DNA of 64,000 bases. Origin: Loxodes magnus (taxonomy: Eukaryota > Ciliophora > Karyorelictea > Loxodida > Loxodidae). Under the pieces are notes generated by a model. The model searched no databases, was not told the origin of the DNA, and saw only the letters and a program-made list of their open reading frames with translations. Position numbers and translations under genes: made by a program. The stretch covers positions 806,001-870,000 of the forward strand of contig CAMPDV010000018.1 in assembly GCA_946699065.1 (NCBI GenBank). Reading direction: 5' to 3'. Numbering within the stretch: the first letter of the stretch is position 1; each line of letters begins with the position of its first letter. Below, in pieces: positions 53,201 through 64,000 of this stretch.

Positions 53201-55804
53201 ATTCCTCGTCAAGAATCTTAGTAGCTTAATCAATAAAATTAAGATCCTTTAGTATAAGCTTTAAACTAAATCCTGGATTACATGGAAGGACAAAATCCTT
53301 AAAATAAGAAATTAAATCCAAGTGATTTATTTAAAAAAGTGGAATAGGCAGGATAAGGATTTTTAAACAGAAATTAATTTTTGACTTGTCTTGACAAGCT
53401 TGATTTGCAAATATCAGAGTAATAAAAAATGCTAGTTCTTAATTTTTGTGACCCCAACAGAAATAATAATATTAATTACAATGATTTCATTATTTCAGCA
53501 GCAGAGTATGTTGGTAGAGGAAAACCATCTATAAAATAATAAAATCAGCAAGTATCTCAAAAACCTAAGGAAATAAAAAAATAACGAGAAGTGAAAGATA
53601 TAAATGAATTTAATCTAAACAGCTTTGAACCCAATTCTTTGCCTTAGGCTATTTATAAACTTAAAAATATACTTCATCATAATTAAGAGCATACTGAGAA
53701 TGTTTATGCTAAGCTTGATAGTGACAAAGATGGAATTATTGATGAAAAGGAATTTAAAATAGCTTTAGAATGGCTAAAACTTAAATTAACTCCATAGTAA
53801 TAGAAACAGCTAATGAAGTTAGCTGATTTAAATAGCGATGGAATTCTCAAATATAAGGAGTTTTTGGATTTTATTTATGATTATAGATTCTAGTCTGATT
53901 AGACACAAATTTCTCAAAAAAAACAATATGAAGATATATAGGAAGAACCAACAGAGAAGTGACTTAATGAAATATTCCAAATAGTGGATAAAATGAAACT
54001 TCAAAAATCCGATTTTTTTGAAATCCATAGAATGCACAGCACCATTCTTAATTCTGACAAAGCGGCTTTCAAAAGATGCAGAGAACTTGCTCTTTAGTTA
54101 AATGAAAGACAAAATTTTAAAGATCCAGATTTTGGACCTACAAAGGAAGATAGTCATGGAGCTTAATCTATATATTGATATGGTGAAAGCCCTGACGAAA
54201 ATTATCCTGATTTTGAAAGCATTTATTGAATGCACTTAGAAAATTTCATTGAGTAACCTTAATTTAAAATTGAAGGAACTGGCGCTAATGAAATCGTCTA
54301 AGGAAATTTAGCAGACTGCTGATTTATAGGAAGTTTAAGCATTATATCCACAAGAAATAAGCTACTTTAAGGAGTTATTCCAAATAATTGAGAAGACAAA
54401 GAAATTAATTAATTCACTAATAGTGAAATCAGAGGATTCTATGAAGGTATTTATCCTCCTCTATTTCACTGGTTTGCAAAATATGGTATTTATGTGTTTA
54501 GATTTTACAAGCATTGTAATTGAAGATATGTAATTGTTGATACGCAAGTTCCTGTTTTTGGATCTCCAGAAGAGGAAGATCATTAAATAATCTTCGGAAG
54601 ATGTAGTAACCAGAAAGAAATGTGAATTTCTTTAATAGAAAAAGCCTACGCTAAGCTTCATGGATGCTATCAATCATTAATAGGTGGATACATAAATGAA
54701 GGTATAACTGACTGTACTGGTTTAATTTCTGAAGATATAAAGCTTCATGATAATAATAATAAATTTCCTCATTAAAGTCTTAAAAATGAAGATTCATTTT
54801 GGAAATTGCTTAAATAGTACAAATAAGAAGGTACATTAATGGGGGCAAGCATCTAAGGATAATCAGAAAATAAAGAAATGATAGAAGAGTAGGGGTATGG
54901 AATATTAAGTGGACATGCTTATAGCGTTTTAGGTGTTTTTGAAGTATAAAATGAAAACACAAGAAAAGGATTTCATAGACTTTTGAGAATGAGAAATCCA
55001 TGGGGAAAAATGGAATGAAATGGACCATGATCTTCAGATGATTTGAAATTATAATAGAACTAAGATGCAATACTTTAATATGTTTAAATGCTTGATCAAG
55101 ATGAATATTTTGATCCTTACAAAAGAGAAGATGGAACTTTTCTCATGTGCTATAAAAATTTTAGAGAAATATTTAATAGAATATATTGCTCTGTTGACTT
55201 TCCTGATCATTGATCTGGAAGAAGATTTTAAGGTAAATGGACTGCAGAAAACTCTGGTGGTACTCCTTGGAAAAAAGATTAAAAGATGTATTAAAGCTGG
55301 TCTTAAAATCCATAATTTATTTTAGAATGCAAAAAGAAAATAAAAATATTCGTAAGTCTAAGCTAAAAAGATGGAAGGCTTTAACCAGATTTAAAGTTTC
55401 CTTTTGAGTAACAAACTCACTGAATTGTCATAAGTGTTATGAAAATTGATAAAAATGCTGAAAAATGCTAGCTATTTGACCAATCTAAAGTGGTTGTTTT
55501 ATCAACAATTGCATAAAACCGAGAAGTTACTATAAGATAAAGTTTAAATCCAGGAAGATATGCCATAGTTCCTTCAACTAAGTTTCAAGGAGACTGTGGC
55601 GACTTCTTTATTTAAATTTATTTTGACTGCAATATAAGTTAAATAGAGTTATTTAATGCTGACTAAAAAAATAACAAAGGAGAAATCATTTGGGAAGAGG
55701 AGAAAAAAGAAAGTTGGAATGAAAAAGAATGGGGAAATCCACAGTAGAAAGCAAAACTTATGAAAGCATTATTAAAGCAAATGAGTTTAAGTAATTAGTA
55801 GTGA
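47291..55804 (+). CDS. giant calpain with coiled coil, IQ motif and multiple EF-hands
   Basis: 2,837 residues in one uninterrupted exon, ATG 47291 to TGA 55802-55804. Residues 1-235: coiled coil with a 25-residue motif repeated three times. About 247-265: IQ motif (KIQALFRGSLARKRF), a calmodulin site. EF-hands near 313 (DSDSDGIVNAQEF), 352 (DEDCSGNVNLEEF), 410 (DTDNSGQISIKEI), 445 (DFNRSGEIDREEF), 867 (DINNNGIITYDEF), 2054, 2143 (DSDKDGIIDEKEF) and 2179. The cysteine-protease core is at about 2320-2590: QGNLADCWFIGS with Cys2343, GHAYSVL with His2542, RNPWGKMEW with Asn2569, so the catalytic triad is intact; the Trp after the active-site Cys is TGA. A C2-like domain follows (WTAENSGGTPW). Family knowledge: calcium-activated intracellular protease. 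Such a long EF-hand/IQ scaffold ahead of the protease core is unusual. A strongly acidic, Q-rich linker lies near residue 1600. Confidence 0.93.
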
Positions 55805-57281
55805 AATCTGAAATGACTGATAAAACTTATTTTAACTTATATTTTGAACATAAATTAGAGTAACTTATATCTCATATTCTTAGTCTTCTTTATGACGCTT
55901 TAGTGGCTAAAAGAGTTATTTTATATCTTAAAATTTATTTAAAATCATACACATAAATGATTAGACGCTTATAATTTAGCTGGTAAGATAAATGTAAATG
56001 ACAATGAAGAAGCAATAATTTCTAGGATACATATATTTTAATTATGATATCAATTTATATTTGTAAAGATTGTAGTATAAAATTAATTTCATTTAATAGG
56101 GAATTAAGGATAAAATGTGATTAACCATTTAAGCTTAAATGTTAATATATATTTGGATTATTAATAAATAAACTTATTGAATTTTTAATAAATCTTTATT
56201 CAGGTATATTGAATAAAGAAGCTATCAAGATAAATGATGCATACCTTTTAGACTTAATAATATAAGTTTCAAAGATAAGTTACTTAATTAATTCCTTTTA
56301 TTCATAAAAAGGTGAATAAAATTTTAGAAGCAAAGTTATGCAATAACTATAAGATTATTATCAACTTATACAGTAAATTTATCAATCTTTATTTTAATCA
56401 TTTTAGATTAATAAAATGCATTTATTTAAACTTTTCATTTTAAAAGTTAAATAAATTAAGAAATTAATTATTATACTTTATGATTAAAATAGTACAACAT
56501 GGTAACCTTAAGCATTTTTCCATTTATTAATATCTCTTTTGGAACTTTGTAAATTAGAATATACAAATTTAATTTCTTTTTTGCTTCAATATATGCTAAT
56601 CTATTCAAAGTAACTTACTCTTGTTTTATTTTGTATGATATTTTACTAGAAAGTTCCATAAGCTCTCCATTTTCTTTTAATTTGATATATTAACCTTAAG
56701 AAAATAAAAGCTAGTTTTAAATTGTTAAGACATTATATCTTTAAATAAAAATTGAGGGACTTAGCAAAAAACTCCGCTAAATAATCTCATGATTATCAAT
56801 TATTTAAATTATATAAACTTTAGTAAGTTAAGCACATAATTAATTTTGCATTTAATATGGAAGTAAATAGCTTGCATTAATAGTTTATGAGGTGATGATT
56901 TGTATAAGTTGCTTTTAAAGAAATTAAATGTTTGTTCATTTATTAATATGAGCAAACTTAATTGTTTTGAATGATGTAATGAGTACGATACATTTGGAAG
57001 TTAGTTAAAGATTGTCTATGAAAAGAATATTTTGAGCGTTAATTGTAAGTATTTATTAGTAATTAATATTGTATATCTAATCTATTTTAATGAAGTTTAA
57101 ATTATTTAATTACTTTATCTGGTTAATAGGCTATCAAAGTAGTTGCAAATAGATTTATAGATAGCTGTCTATTAATAACCTCTAACTATGGACTTAATTC
57201 ATTTTAATTAAGCTCATTTGCTATAAGAATATAGCTTTTAAAGAATCGTTTAGGATGACAAAATAGCATATTAAGTATAAA
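55805..57281. other. intergenic, AT-rich
   Basis: Convergent spacer between calpain and the small prenylated protein. An ORF from ATG 55813 reads partly protein-like but has no other support. Confidence 0.5.
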
Positions 57282-57671
57282 TCAAAAGATAGAGCATTTG
57301 TAGCAGCATCCAGTACTTATTTCAACATATTCCATGTTGTATTCTTTATAGCTTTCAACTTCGTAAACTAAGCAAAGGTCATTTTTTTCTTCATCAGCAA
57401 ACCTCACTTTTTTTTTCTTGGGTTAATCAGATTTTATATTCTTCTTACTTTTTAAATTGCCTTGGACAGTTTAGGTGCTATTTAAAAAAACCGAGCTTTA
57501 CGTTACACTTGTATTTTTGCTATTATCCTCGATACTCATAGCTTGGACATGAATTTTGCTTGAGCTATCATTCATCTAATTTTTGGTTAATTCTTTTTTT
57601 TATTTTTTTGGAGATTCATTATTTAATGTTACTTTTTCCTAGTTTCTGCTCATTTAATTTAGATCCTTCAT
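57282..57671 (-). CDS. small basic protein with KVRF motif and C-terminal CaaX box
   Basis: 129 residues, ATG 57671 to TGA 57284-57282. Low-complexity Ser/Asn/Lys-rich body, then KKKKVRFADEEKNDLCL: basic residues, K-V-R-F and an acidic follow-on form a good RVxF docking motif for protein phosphatase 1. The C-terminus is GCCYKCSIF, a cysteine pair followed by a CSIF CaaX box. It closely parallels the GCCKSKCLIM end of the protein at 13690-15159. Known: RVxF motifs recruit PP1 to a site; CaaX boxes anchor proteins to membranes. Inference: a membrane-bound PP1-targeting subunit. It starts 40 nt after the end of the MGC-motif gene on the same strand. Confidence 0.8.
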
Positions 57672-57711
57672 ATAATTATATAAAATAATTAATAAAATAC
57701 TTTATTTATTT

Positions 57712-58527
57712 TCATTGTCTGAAAGATGATTTAAAAAGCTTTTCTTCGTTCCAGCATTACTTTATTATTTCTGCAGCAGAACTCAACTTTTTTTATTTTG
57801 CTTTCTTTACTGCTTTGCTTATAACTTTTTATCCTGCTTAAGAGTTGTTTCACTCATAAAACTTAAGGATTATTTTAGTGAATTAATTCGTTTGATGTAA
57901 TAGGTCTTTGCCAATGTTCATTGCTATACCGAATTTAGTGATTGTATCTATCACACTTAGATTGAAATTAAGGTCTTCTTTCATTTCGTTTGCATTTTAC
58001 TTTTCCAGCATATATTCATACTTATTGAGTGCAGCTTATTAAAATGCCTCACTAAATTTGTCTATTTAAGGCCCTAAAAGTCTAGGAGCTGATATAAGAA
58101 CGCCAACTAATTTCTTGAAGCTTTAAATTGCTTCCAAGCTCTGTTTGCTTAGTCCACTCTCTTCAACTTTAGCAAATGGAGGAAGTTGCTATCAATTTAT
58201 ATTTTAGTTTTCTGTTTGAACTAGTATAGTAATAATCTTAAGTCCATCTTCTAAGTAAGGTTATTCAAAGCAATCTTTAATGCCAGTATGTATTTGAAAA
58301 TCATCCCATTACTATCAAAACAAATTGTATTATTACTGAACAACATTCATAGGTTCTGTACACTGCTCTATTGTTTAATCTATTGAAGTTAATCCTATTT
58401 TCTATATTTTGAAATCGAAACTTTCTCTTCTTTCATCCTTCATCTCAAACGTCAACTGTTTTATGTATTCAGTCTCTTAAGTTTCTATTATTGTAGAATT
58501 TCTTATTTTAGAATGCTTACAGCCCAT
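57712..58527 (-). CDS. helical protein with N-terminal myristoylation/palmitoylation motif
   Basis: 271 residues, ATG 58527 to TGA 57714-57712. Begins MGCKHSKIRNSTI: Gly2 with Ser6 fits the N-myristoyltransferase site and Cys3 a palmitoylation site, as in Src-family kinases. The rest is mostly helical and soluble (LEDGLKIITILVQTE, KKLVGVLISAPRLLGPQIDK, LSVIDTITKFGIAMNIGKDL) with a lysine-rich end. No family recognised. Two of its four Trp codons near the end illustrate the code: TGA (FYEWNNSQ) about 46 codons before the stop, TGG (QCWNEEK) about 12 codons before. Neighbour of the CaaX/KVRF protein; both would sit on membranes. Confidence 0.82.
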
Positions 58528-59382
58528 TTTAAGTAATAAGAATGTACTTATTAAAAATAAGCAAATGCATCCAAAAAGTACTAACTTAAAATATGTTTCT
58601 TTAGCAATTTAAAGGAATTAGATATGCATTAAATATTTAGTAAGTAGCTTTAGTTTAAGCTACTTACTCTAAATATCATAGTAGCTTATTAATACCTCTT
58701 GCTAACTATAACCAAATCATTATAAGAAGTTATAATAGCAGTCTCTGTCTAAATAGCCAAACTTATTAAGTTAAGATAGTAATCTGTATCTTATGTAAAA
58801 GCATTCTATTATAGTATTTAAATATGCTACTATATATTTATTCTTTATAGCTATAAGTTAATTATATAATACAAACTTACACTAAATCATTGTTTAAATA
58901 CCAATTATTTCATTAACACAACTCACTTCTATTCCTTCACATCTACATTCTTCTAAATAATATTAAAGCTAAACTAATGCTAAGCTTAAAGTTTAATAGT
59001 TAGATACTTTCTTTTAAAGCAAAAATAAAGAGAAGAATGAAAGTTAATAGGTTAATACTAAATTAATAGGAAAGGTAATAGTAATAAGTGGTAGATTAGT
59101 TCAATTTAATCTTTTGAATCATTTCTAGTATCCTACTTATCATCATTAGTAGTACTATTCCTCCATTATAACTACTATTTAGACATTAGTCTGTCATAAA
59201 ACTATCGTTTTCACTAATAAATCTAAGTTTTTAATGAAGCCTTAATATTTAAGCTTTGGATGGCTATTTATAGTTTCTAATATAGGTAGCTAGCTGCATA
59301 TGAATAAATTGGTTATAAATAGCAATTTTATCAAAAATAATCAAGAAAGAGTATAAATAGCAGATAAGTAAAGAATAATTAA
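58528..59382. promoter_or_regulatory. divergent intergenic region
   Basis: 855 nt between the MGC gene (minus) and the AP endonuclease (plus). AT-rich, no motif recognised. Confidence 0.35.
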
Positions 59383-60537
59383 ATGAAGCAAAACAAAATA
59401 TTTTACTAATAATAGGAAACTCCTGTCTGCAATGGAACTGGAGCTTTCTCAAGCTAAAATGTTAGAGTTGCTTGTTGGAATGTAGATGGGATCTAGAATG
59501 TTCTGAAAACTGGAGACTTAATTAAATGTATTGAAGCTTACAATCCTGATGTTTTGTTTTTAAATGAAACACATGTATACACTTATGAAGCCTAAGAACT
59601 AATCTAAAGTTAAACAATACCTAAATCTTATTACTAATACTAATATTTCAATTGCTGTGTGGTAAAGCAATTTTAGTATTCTGGGGTATGCATGTTCTCT
59701 AAAGTAGAACCTATAAGCATTTAATACGAGATGGGCTAAAATTATGCTAAGCACAATGGAGAAGGAAGAATAATAGCTGCAGAATTCTAAAACTTTTGGG
59801 CTATCACAGCTTATGTCCCTAACTCAGGAAGAGGACTTGCCAGGTTAAATTACAGAACTTAAGAATGGGATCCAGATTTTAGATAATGGCTTATAAATTT
59901 GGAAAGCAAAGGAAAGCCTATAATTTGAATGGGTGATTTAAATGTAGTTTCTCAGCCAATTGATATAATAAATGGAGTAATGCTAGAAAAAATAGCTGGC
60001 TGTGTACCGGCAGAAAGATAATAATTTGCAATAAGTCTCAATTATTTTACCGACATTTATCGACATTTATATCCTAAACAGATAGGCTTTTCATTCTGAT
60101 CATATAGAGCTGGACCAAGAACAAGGGAAGATAACAAAGGATGGAGGCTTGATTACGCTCTTTGTACGAAATCTTTTATTAGTAAGATAAAAAACATAAG
60201 AATGCTTAGTGATATACTTGGAAGCGATCATTGTCCTATTGAAGTTGAAATTATAAATGAACAAAAGTAAGTACAAAGGAATGTATCAAAGCAAACATAG
60301 TTACTATAAACTAATAAAACACAAGTTTAAGCATAAAACGCTCCTAAAGAAGAGACCAAACAATAAGTTTAGATAACTCCTCAAAAACCGTAAGAACAAC
60401 CATAGCCTCAGTAGCAATAATAACAATAATAATTACAATAATAGTCAGATTTTGACTTGCAAATAAAGAACTTAATAAAGTAGTAAAGTGAAGAATCAAG
60501 CAAGGGTATTGACTTCAAGTAGTATTACAAGTTCTGA
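59383..60537 (+). CDS. APEX1: AP endonuclease, APE1/exonuclease III family
   Basis: 384 residues, ATG 59383 to TGA 60535-60537, one exon. Residues 25-290 are the endonuclease/exonuclease/phosphatase fold in APE1 form: VACWNVDGIQ (Asn33), metal-binding Glu62 in FLNETHVY, EGRIIAAEFQNFWAITAYVP, PNSGRGLARLNYRTQEWDP, MGDLNV (Asp185, Asn187), WRLDYAL, LGSDHCPIEVE (Asp282, His283). All catalytic residues are present. The last 95 residues are a Q-rich disordered tail with a run of about ten glutamines. Function: cutting abasic sites in base-excision repair. Two conserved Trp are TGA (PIIWMGDL, FSFWSYRAGP). Confidence 0.93.
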
Positions 60538-62189
60538 CAGCTTAATTAAAACCTTAATTTAAATCAAACTAAATTATTACTGAATTACATTATACCTTAT
60601 TGAAATAAATCTCAATATTAATATATAAAGCAAAAGTACAACTTAATACTTATTTTTAGTATTTTACAGAAAAAATTAGAGTAAATAAAAATAATTAAAG
60701 CATATTCATATAAATTAATATCAAAGATAATTTAATTTACTGCTCATAAATATTCTTAACTGCATTTATAACTTAAGAAGGAAATAAATAAAATTAAAAT
60801 GTTTATTTAATAAATCCTTTTTATTTCAAAAACCAAATTAAAGAAACAAATTATAGTTATAAATAAAAAGAGTCTACATGTTTAGTTAGAAGTAAAAGCT
60901 GTAATTTATAGATAGATGATAATAAAGATAATAGCTATTAATAAAAAATTTAGTAAGTTAATCAAATTAGAATAACTAATTAATCTAATATTACGCTATC
61001 TAATTTTAATCCTTATTTATCTTTTAATTAATTGGTTGAATAGATCATATAATGAAAAAAAGGAAAAATTAAAGATATAAGCAGTTTTTAGAGAAAAATG
61101 AATACCATATAGTAGTGCTAAGATAAAAAGATAGAATAATTACAACAACTTAGAAGCAAAAATATGAAACATTTAATTGAATAAAATAATTATTAAAAAT
61201 AGGTATTTAATTAATAAAGGCTAATGAGTGTTATAATCTAGTATTAGATATTTTATTATAATTATTCATTTGTAATTATTTATCAACTAATTACAAGATA
61301 CTATATCTTCAACACTAATCAAATACGGAAAATAAAAAAGCTAAATGGAATTAGAGAATCGAAAATTTAACTAAGCAATATAAAATAAATACCTTTACAA
61401 TATGGAAGATAATAATTTATCAGATGAAAGGGAATAAATATGAATAAAACCATAAAACTGAAGTTTAAAAGTACAATATAAATAATAATAATAATACTCA
61501 ATCTCTTATTTATAGATTCATCTAATCATTTTAAGTCCTTTCATTAAGTGAAATACAACTTAATAGGGAAAATAGAATTTAAAGCTAGAAAAATTAAATG
61601 AATATAGTAATAAAATTAAAAATTAAACGTTAAGAAGCTTTTATTAATTAAAGCATAATAATTATAAGTTAAAATATTAATTCATCTGTTGGTAAATATA
61701 TTGCTTTATAAAAATAAATTACATTTTAAATCTTCGTTCTTTGGTGAAGTTTAAGCATTAAAGGATTATAGAAATTAATTAAATGATAGAGAATAAAATA
61801 TTTACTAATCAAGTATAATTAAATTAAAGCTTAATCTTAACTACTGTGGGACAAGTCTAAAGGAAAATGCTTATAATTTACTCTTTTTTATCTTTTTATT
61901 AGAGAAAATTTCATAATAAGGAATAATCCTACTGTTACTTAATCAATATAGTGTCCTTATGATAATTATATTTTTTAACTTTACTTTAAGATTTTACTCT
62001 TTAGTCTATAAGATAAAATAAAGCAATGAAAACATGGATGGAAGAATTTCTATTTATAAATAGATAATTATTAATAATTAAGAAGATTTATTGAAAAAAG
62101 ACTAATAGAAAGGGAGTTTTTCTATCTAAATTCTAATTTTATTAATTTGTTTGTTTTATACTACAGTAATATAAATAAAACTATCTAAA
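60538..62189. other. AT-rich intergenic region
   Basis: No supported gene. An ORF starting MEDNNLSDEREQIW at 61402 is possible but has no family and passes several TGA codons. Confidence 0.5.
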
Positions 62190-64000
62190 ATGTCAAGAGT
62201 CTAGCAACTTAAAAAGCAATTTGAAATGAAAAATAAGGAGAAACACACTTCTCAGATATCAAGCCAAGAAAGATTAGAAGAATTATAGAAAGTAAATAGA
62301 AGAAATTCAGTGTCTGAACTTGTCAAACAACATTCGCAATTAATTGATGAAGCTGAAAAAGAAAGAACGTCATACATAAAAGAAGAAGAACATTTGAATC
62401 AATTAAGAACGAAAAAGGAATCTAATGCTTCAAAGGAATCTTTCTCTCCTTCATCCAAGTTTTAGAGAAGTTAATCTATCTCTGATAATAATTAAAAATG
62501 AGCAATGTATGAAAGTCCATCAGTATAAGTATAGGAAGAGATTAAGAAATATGAAGAACTTACTTATAAACTATTATAAAAAACAGAATTAAAATAAGTG
62601 CCTCAATTAAAAGAAGAGAATTAAGAAAAGAATGAAATAACTGATAATTAAGAATTGTCTTCTAATCATAAAGAACAAATATTTGAGTAAGATTAGCAAC
62701 TTGACCATAAAAGCTTGTTATTTGAGACTGAATAAAGTAACTCTGAAGATTTATAGCCTGAATGATCTGATGAAAAGCAGCAAATTGAGCATTTATATTA
62801 GCTAACTTAAAACAATCCTTTGTCTTGTGAAAAAATATTAGAAGTAGTTCCAAAATAAGAGCAAGAAGCTCCAAAATTGACAGAGTAGTTCTTAAAACTT
62901 TAGTAAGAAATAGTTGATTAAGCTTTGCTTTAATAGGATTATATAAGTGAAATAAATTCAGAAGCTTATCAAATACTTCAAAATATGAATCAGAATGAAG
63001 AAAACATTATTAGCAAAGCTGTTTAAAATTAAGAAGCAGAGTAGCTAGATATTTTATGCTTGATGTGTGAAGAGTATATCAAATATGAAAATGTTTTCAT
63101 TCATTCATAAACTTGCAATTTTTCCGCAGAAGTAAAGACAATTTACGACTTTGAAAGCAAAATGTGGAAATTATAATTTGCAATAGAAAACGCAATCTAG
63201 GAATCTTCACACTTATTTGAATAAGAAAATCTAGAAGAATTAAAGGAAATTTAATCCTAAATAATTTAGTGCACTAAGGATGATGAAATATTGAGCTTGT
63301 TTTAAACTTTACTTTTGTTTAAGCCAAACAATCTATAGTCCCTCATTTTTTCTAAGCGCTGTCTATCTTTGTGCAAGGAAAAAATATATGATTTCTCATA
63401 GAATAATTAAACAGAATAGCTAAAGGACAAGATAGCTGAAATAGAATAGCAAACTTTATGCAAAAAAGTAGAGCTAGAGCTTTTAAAGGTTCAATGTAAG
63501 TTTATTAATCTAAAATCATAGAAATTAGCAAAAACTTTTAAAATCTTTACCAGTAAGTCAATTCTGAAATTGACAGTTAGAGTGAAGTTTTAAGTGAGGC
63601 TTCTGACTTTTCAGAATTTGGAAATTTTTAGTTTGGAGAAGGAATAAGAAGAGTTGAGTAGCAATTATAGGATACATTATCATTAAATTAAAACGAATAG
63701 CAGGAAAATCATTTTTATGATTAAACTGATATGTAAAGGGACTTCTATTCTCAAGCTTTGGCAATTAAGATGCATTAATCTAGAGATCATCCATCTCAAA
63801 CTGCCAACATAATGGATTTATACTAAAAATGCATAGTAAGTTTTAATAAAATAGGATCAAGAAATTCCTCCTTAGTAATGGTAGAACTTTCTGGAACAAG
63901 AAATGGGGATTAAGTAATCTTAATACAACACTAATAATTAATTTATGGGCCTTTTAAGGTTTTATTTATTATTCATAGCATATTAAATTATTTTGAAGCA
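62190..64000 (+). CDS. coiled-coil protein with zinc-knuckle motif (right edge)
   Basis: More than 580 residues in three exons (62190-63495, 63522-63835, 63855 onward). The N-terminal 280 residues are charged coiled coil. A C2HC-like motif ILCLMCEEYIKYENVFIHSQ followed by TCNFSAE lies near residue 295-320, resembling the fingers common in ciliate cytoskeletal proteins. More coiled coil follows, then EIDSQSEVLSEASDFSEFGN and CIDQEIPPQQWQNFLEQE. Introns of 26 and 19 nt were found by frame changes. No in-frame TGA occurs before the edge, so the true end may be a TAA near 63920 or lie outside. Family not recognised. Confidence 0.72.
63496..63521 (+). other. 26-nt intron
   Basis: GTAAGT..ATCATAG; joins two coiled-coil frames of the right-edge gene, splitting a TAA (Gln) codon. 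Confidence 0.75.
63836..63854 (+). other. 19-nt intron
   Basis: GTAAGTTTTAATAAAATAG in the right-edge gene; removal continues the reading as DQEIPPQQWQNF. Confidence 0.75.

Noticed and set aside
55813-56340. ORF after the calpain gene with a helical reading
   Set aside because: Two other frames look as good in part; no start context, family or composition support.
60400-60450. CAA/TAA-rich run as a microsatellite
   Set aside because: It encodes the glutamine run of the AP endonuclease tail.
61402-61980. ORF starting MEDNNLSDEREQIWIK
   Set aside because: Only the first dozen codons look coding; several TGA codons follow quickly and no family is seen.

Overview
The window looks like nuclear DNA of a ciliate of the karyorelict/heterotrich kind. 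Genes read through only if TAA and TAG are glutamine and TGA is tryptophan. At the ends of several genes TGA is also the stop, and in a few genes without a nearby in-frame TGA a TAA appears to be the stop. This matches the ambiguous codes known from karyorelicts (Parduczia, Loxodes; table 27) and Condylostoma (table 28). Proof is internal: invariant tryptophans of RAD21, a CDKL-type kinase, calpain and an APE1-type nuclease all fall on TGA. Eight very short introns (16-32 nt, GT..AG) were found by frame changes; none has a length divisible by three. DNA between genes is extremely AT-rich. I see no rRNA, tRNA, transposon, CRISPR array, telomere or viral remnant.

Layout. 1-9.3 kb, minus strand: a RING/TRAF-finger coiled-coil protein (cut by the left edge), the cohesin kleisin RAD21, an EF-hand protein, a cyclin and a CDKL-type kinase. 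9.4-13.7 kb is gene-poor, with one supported Q/N-rich ORF and one doubtful small membrane ORF. 13.7-16.9 kb holds a divergent pair: a Q-rich protein ending in a CaaX box and a C2-like/zinc-finger protein with a duplicated finger. 17.3-26.8 kb, plus strand: a large secreted or surface FN3/PA14 protein, a Cache-domain membrane receptor with a TPR-like tail, and a vacuolar sorting receptor, the last two about 50 nt apart. 28.9-32.7 kb, minus strand: a phosphatidylinositol 4-kinase and a type I membrane protein. 33.1-36.3 kb, plus strand: an adrenodoxin-type ferredoxin, a SYP7-like Qc-SNARE and mitochondrial ribosomal protein mS35. 36.5-39.3 kb, minus strand: a protein with a degenerate FCP1-like fold. 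39.7-44.8 kb, plus strand: a TPR protein, a mucolipin (TRPML) channel and a small coiled-coil protein. 47.3-55.8 kb, plus strand: one uninterrupted 2,837-residue calpain with coiled coil, IQ motif and many EF-hands. 57.3-58.5 kb, minus strand: two adjacent small lipidation-motif proteins, one with an N-terminal MGC acylation motif, the other with a PP1-binding-like KVRF motif and a C-terminal CaaX box. 59.4-60.5 kb: APE1-type AP endonuclease. 62.2 kb to the right edge: a coiled-coil zinc-finger protein, cut by the window end.

Functional themes are cell-cycle control (RAD21, cyclin, CDKL kinase), calcium signalling (EF-hand protein, calpain, TRPML), endolysosomal trafficking (sorting receptor, PI4K, Qc-SNARE, TRPML) and membrane or surface proteins. 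The grouping may be accidental, as operons are not expected here. Where the code leaves stop codons ambiguous, 3' ends are estimates and are marked as such.
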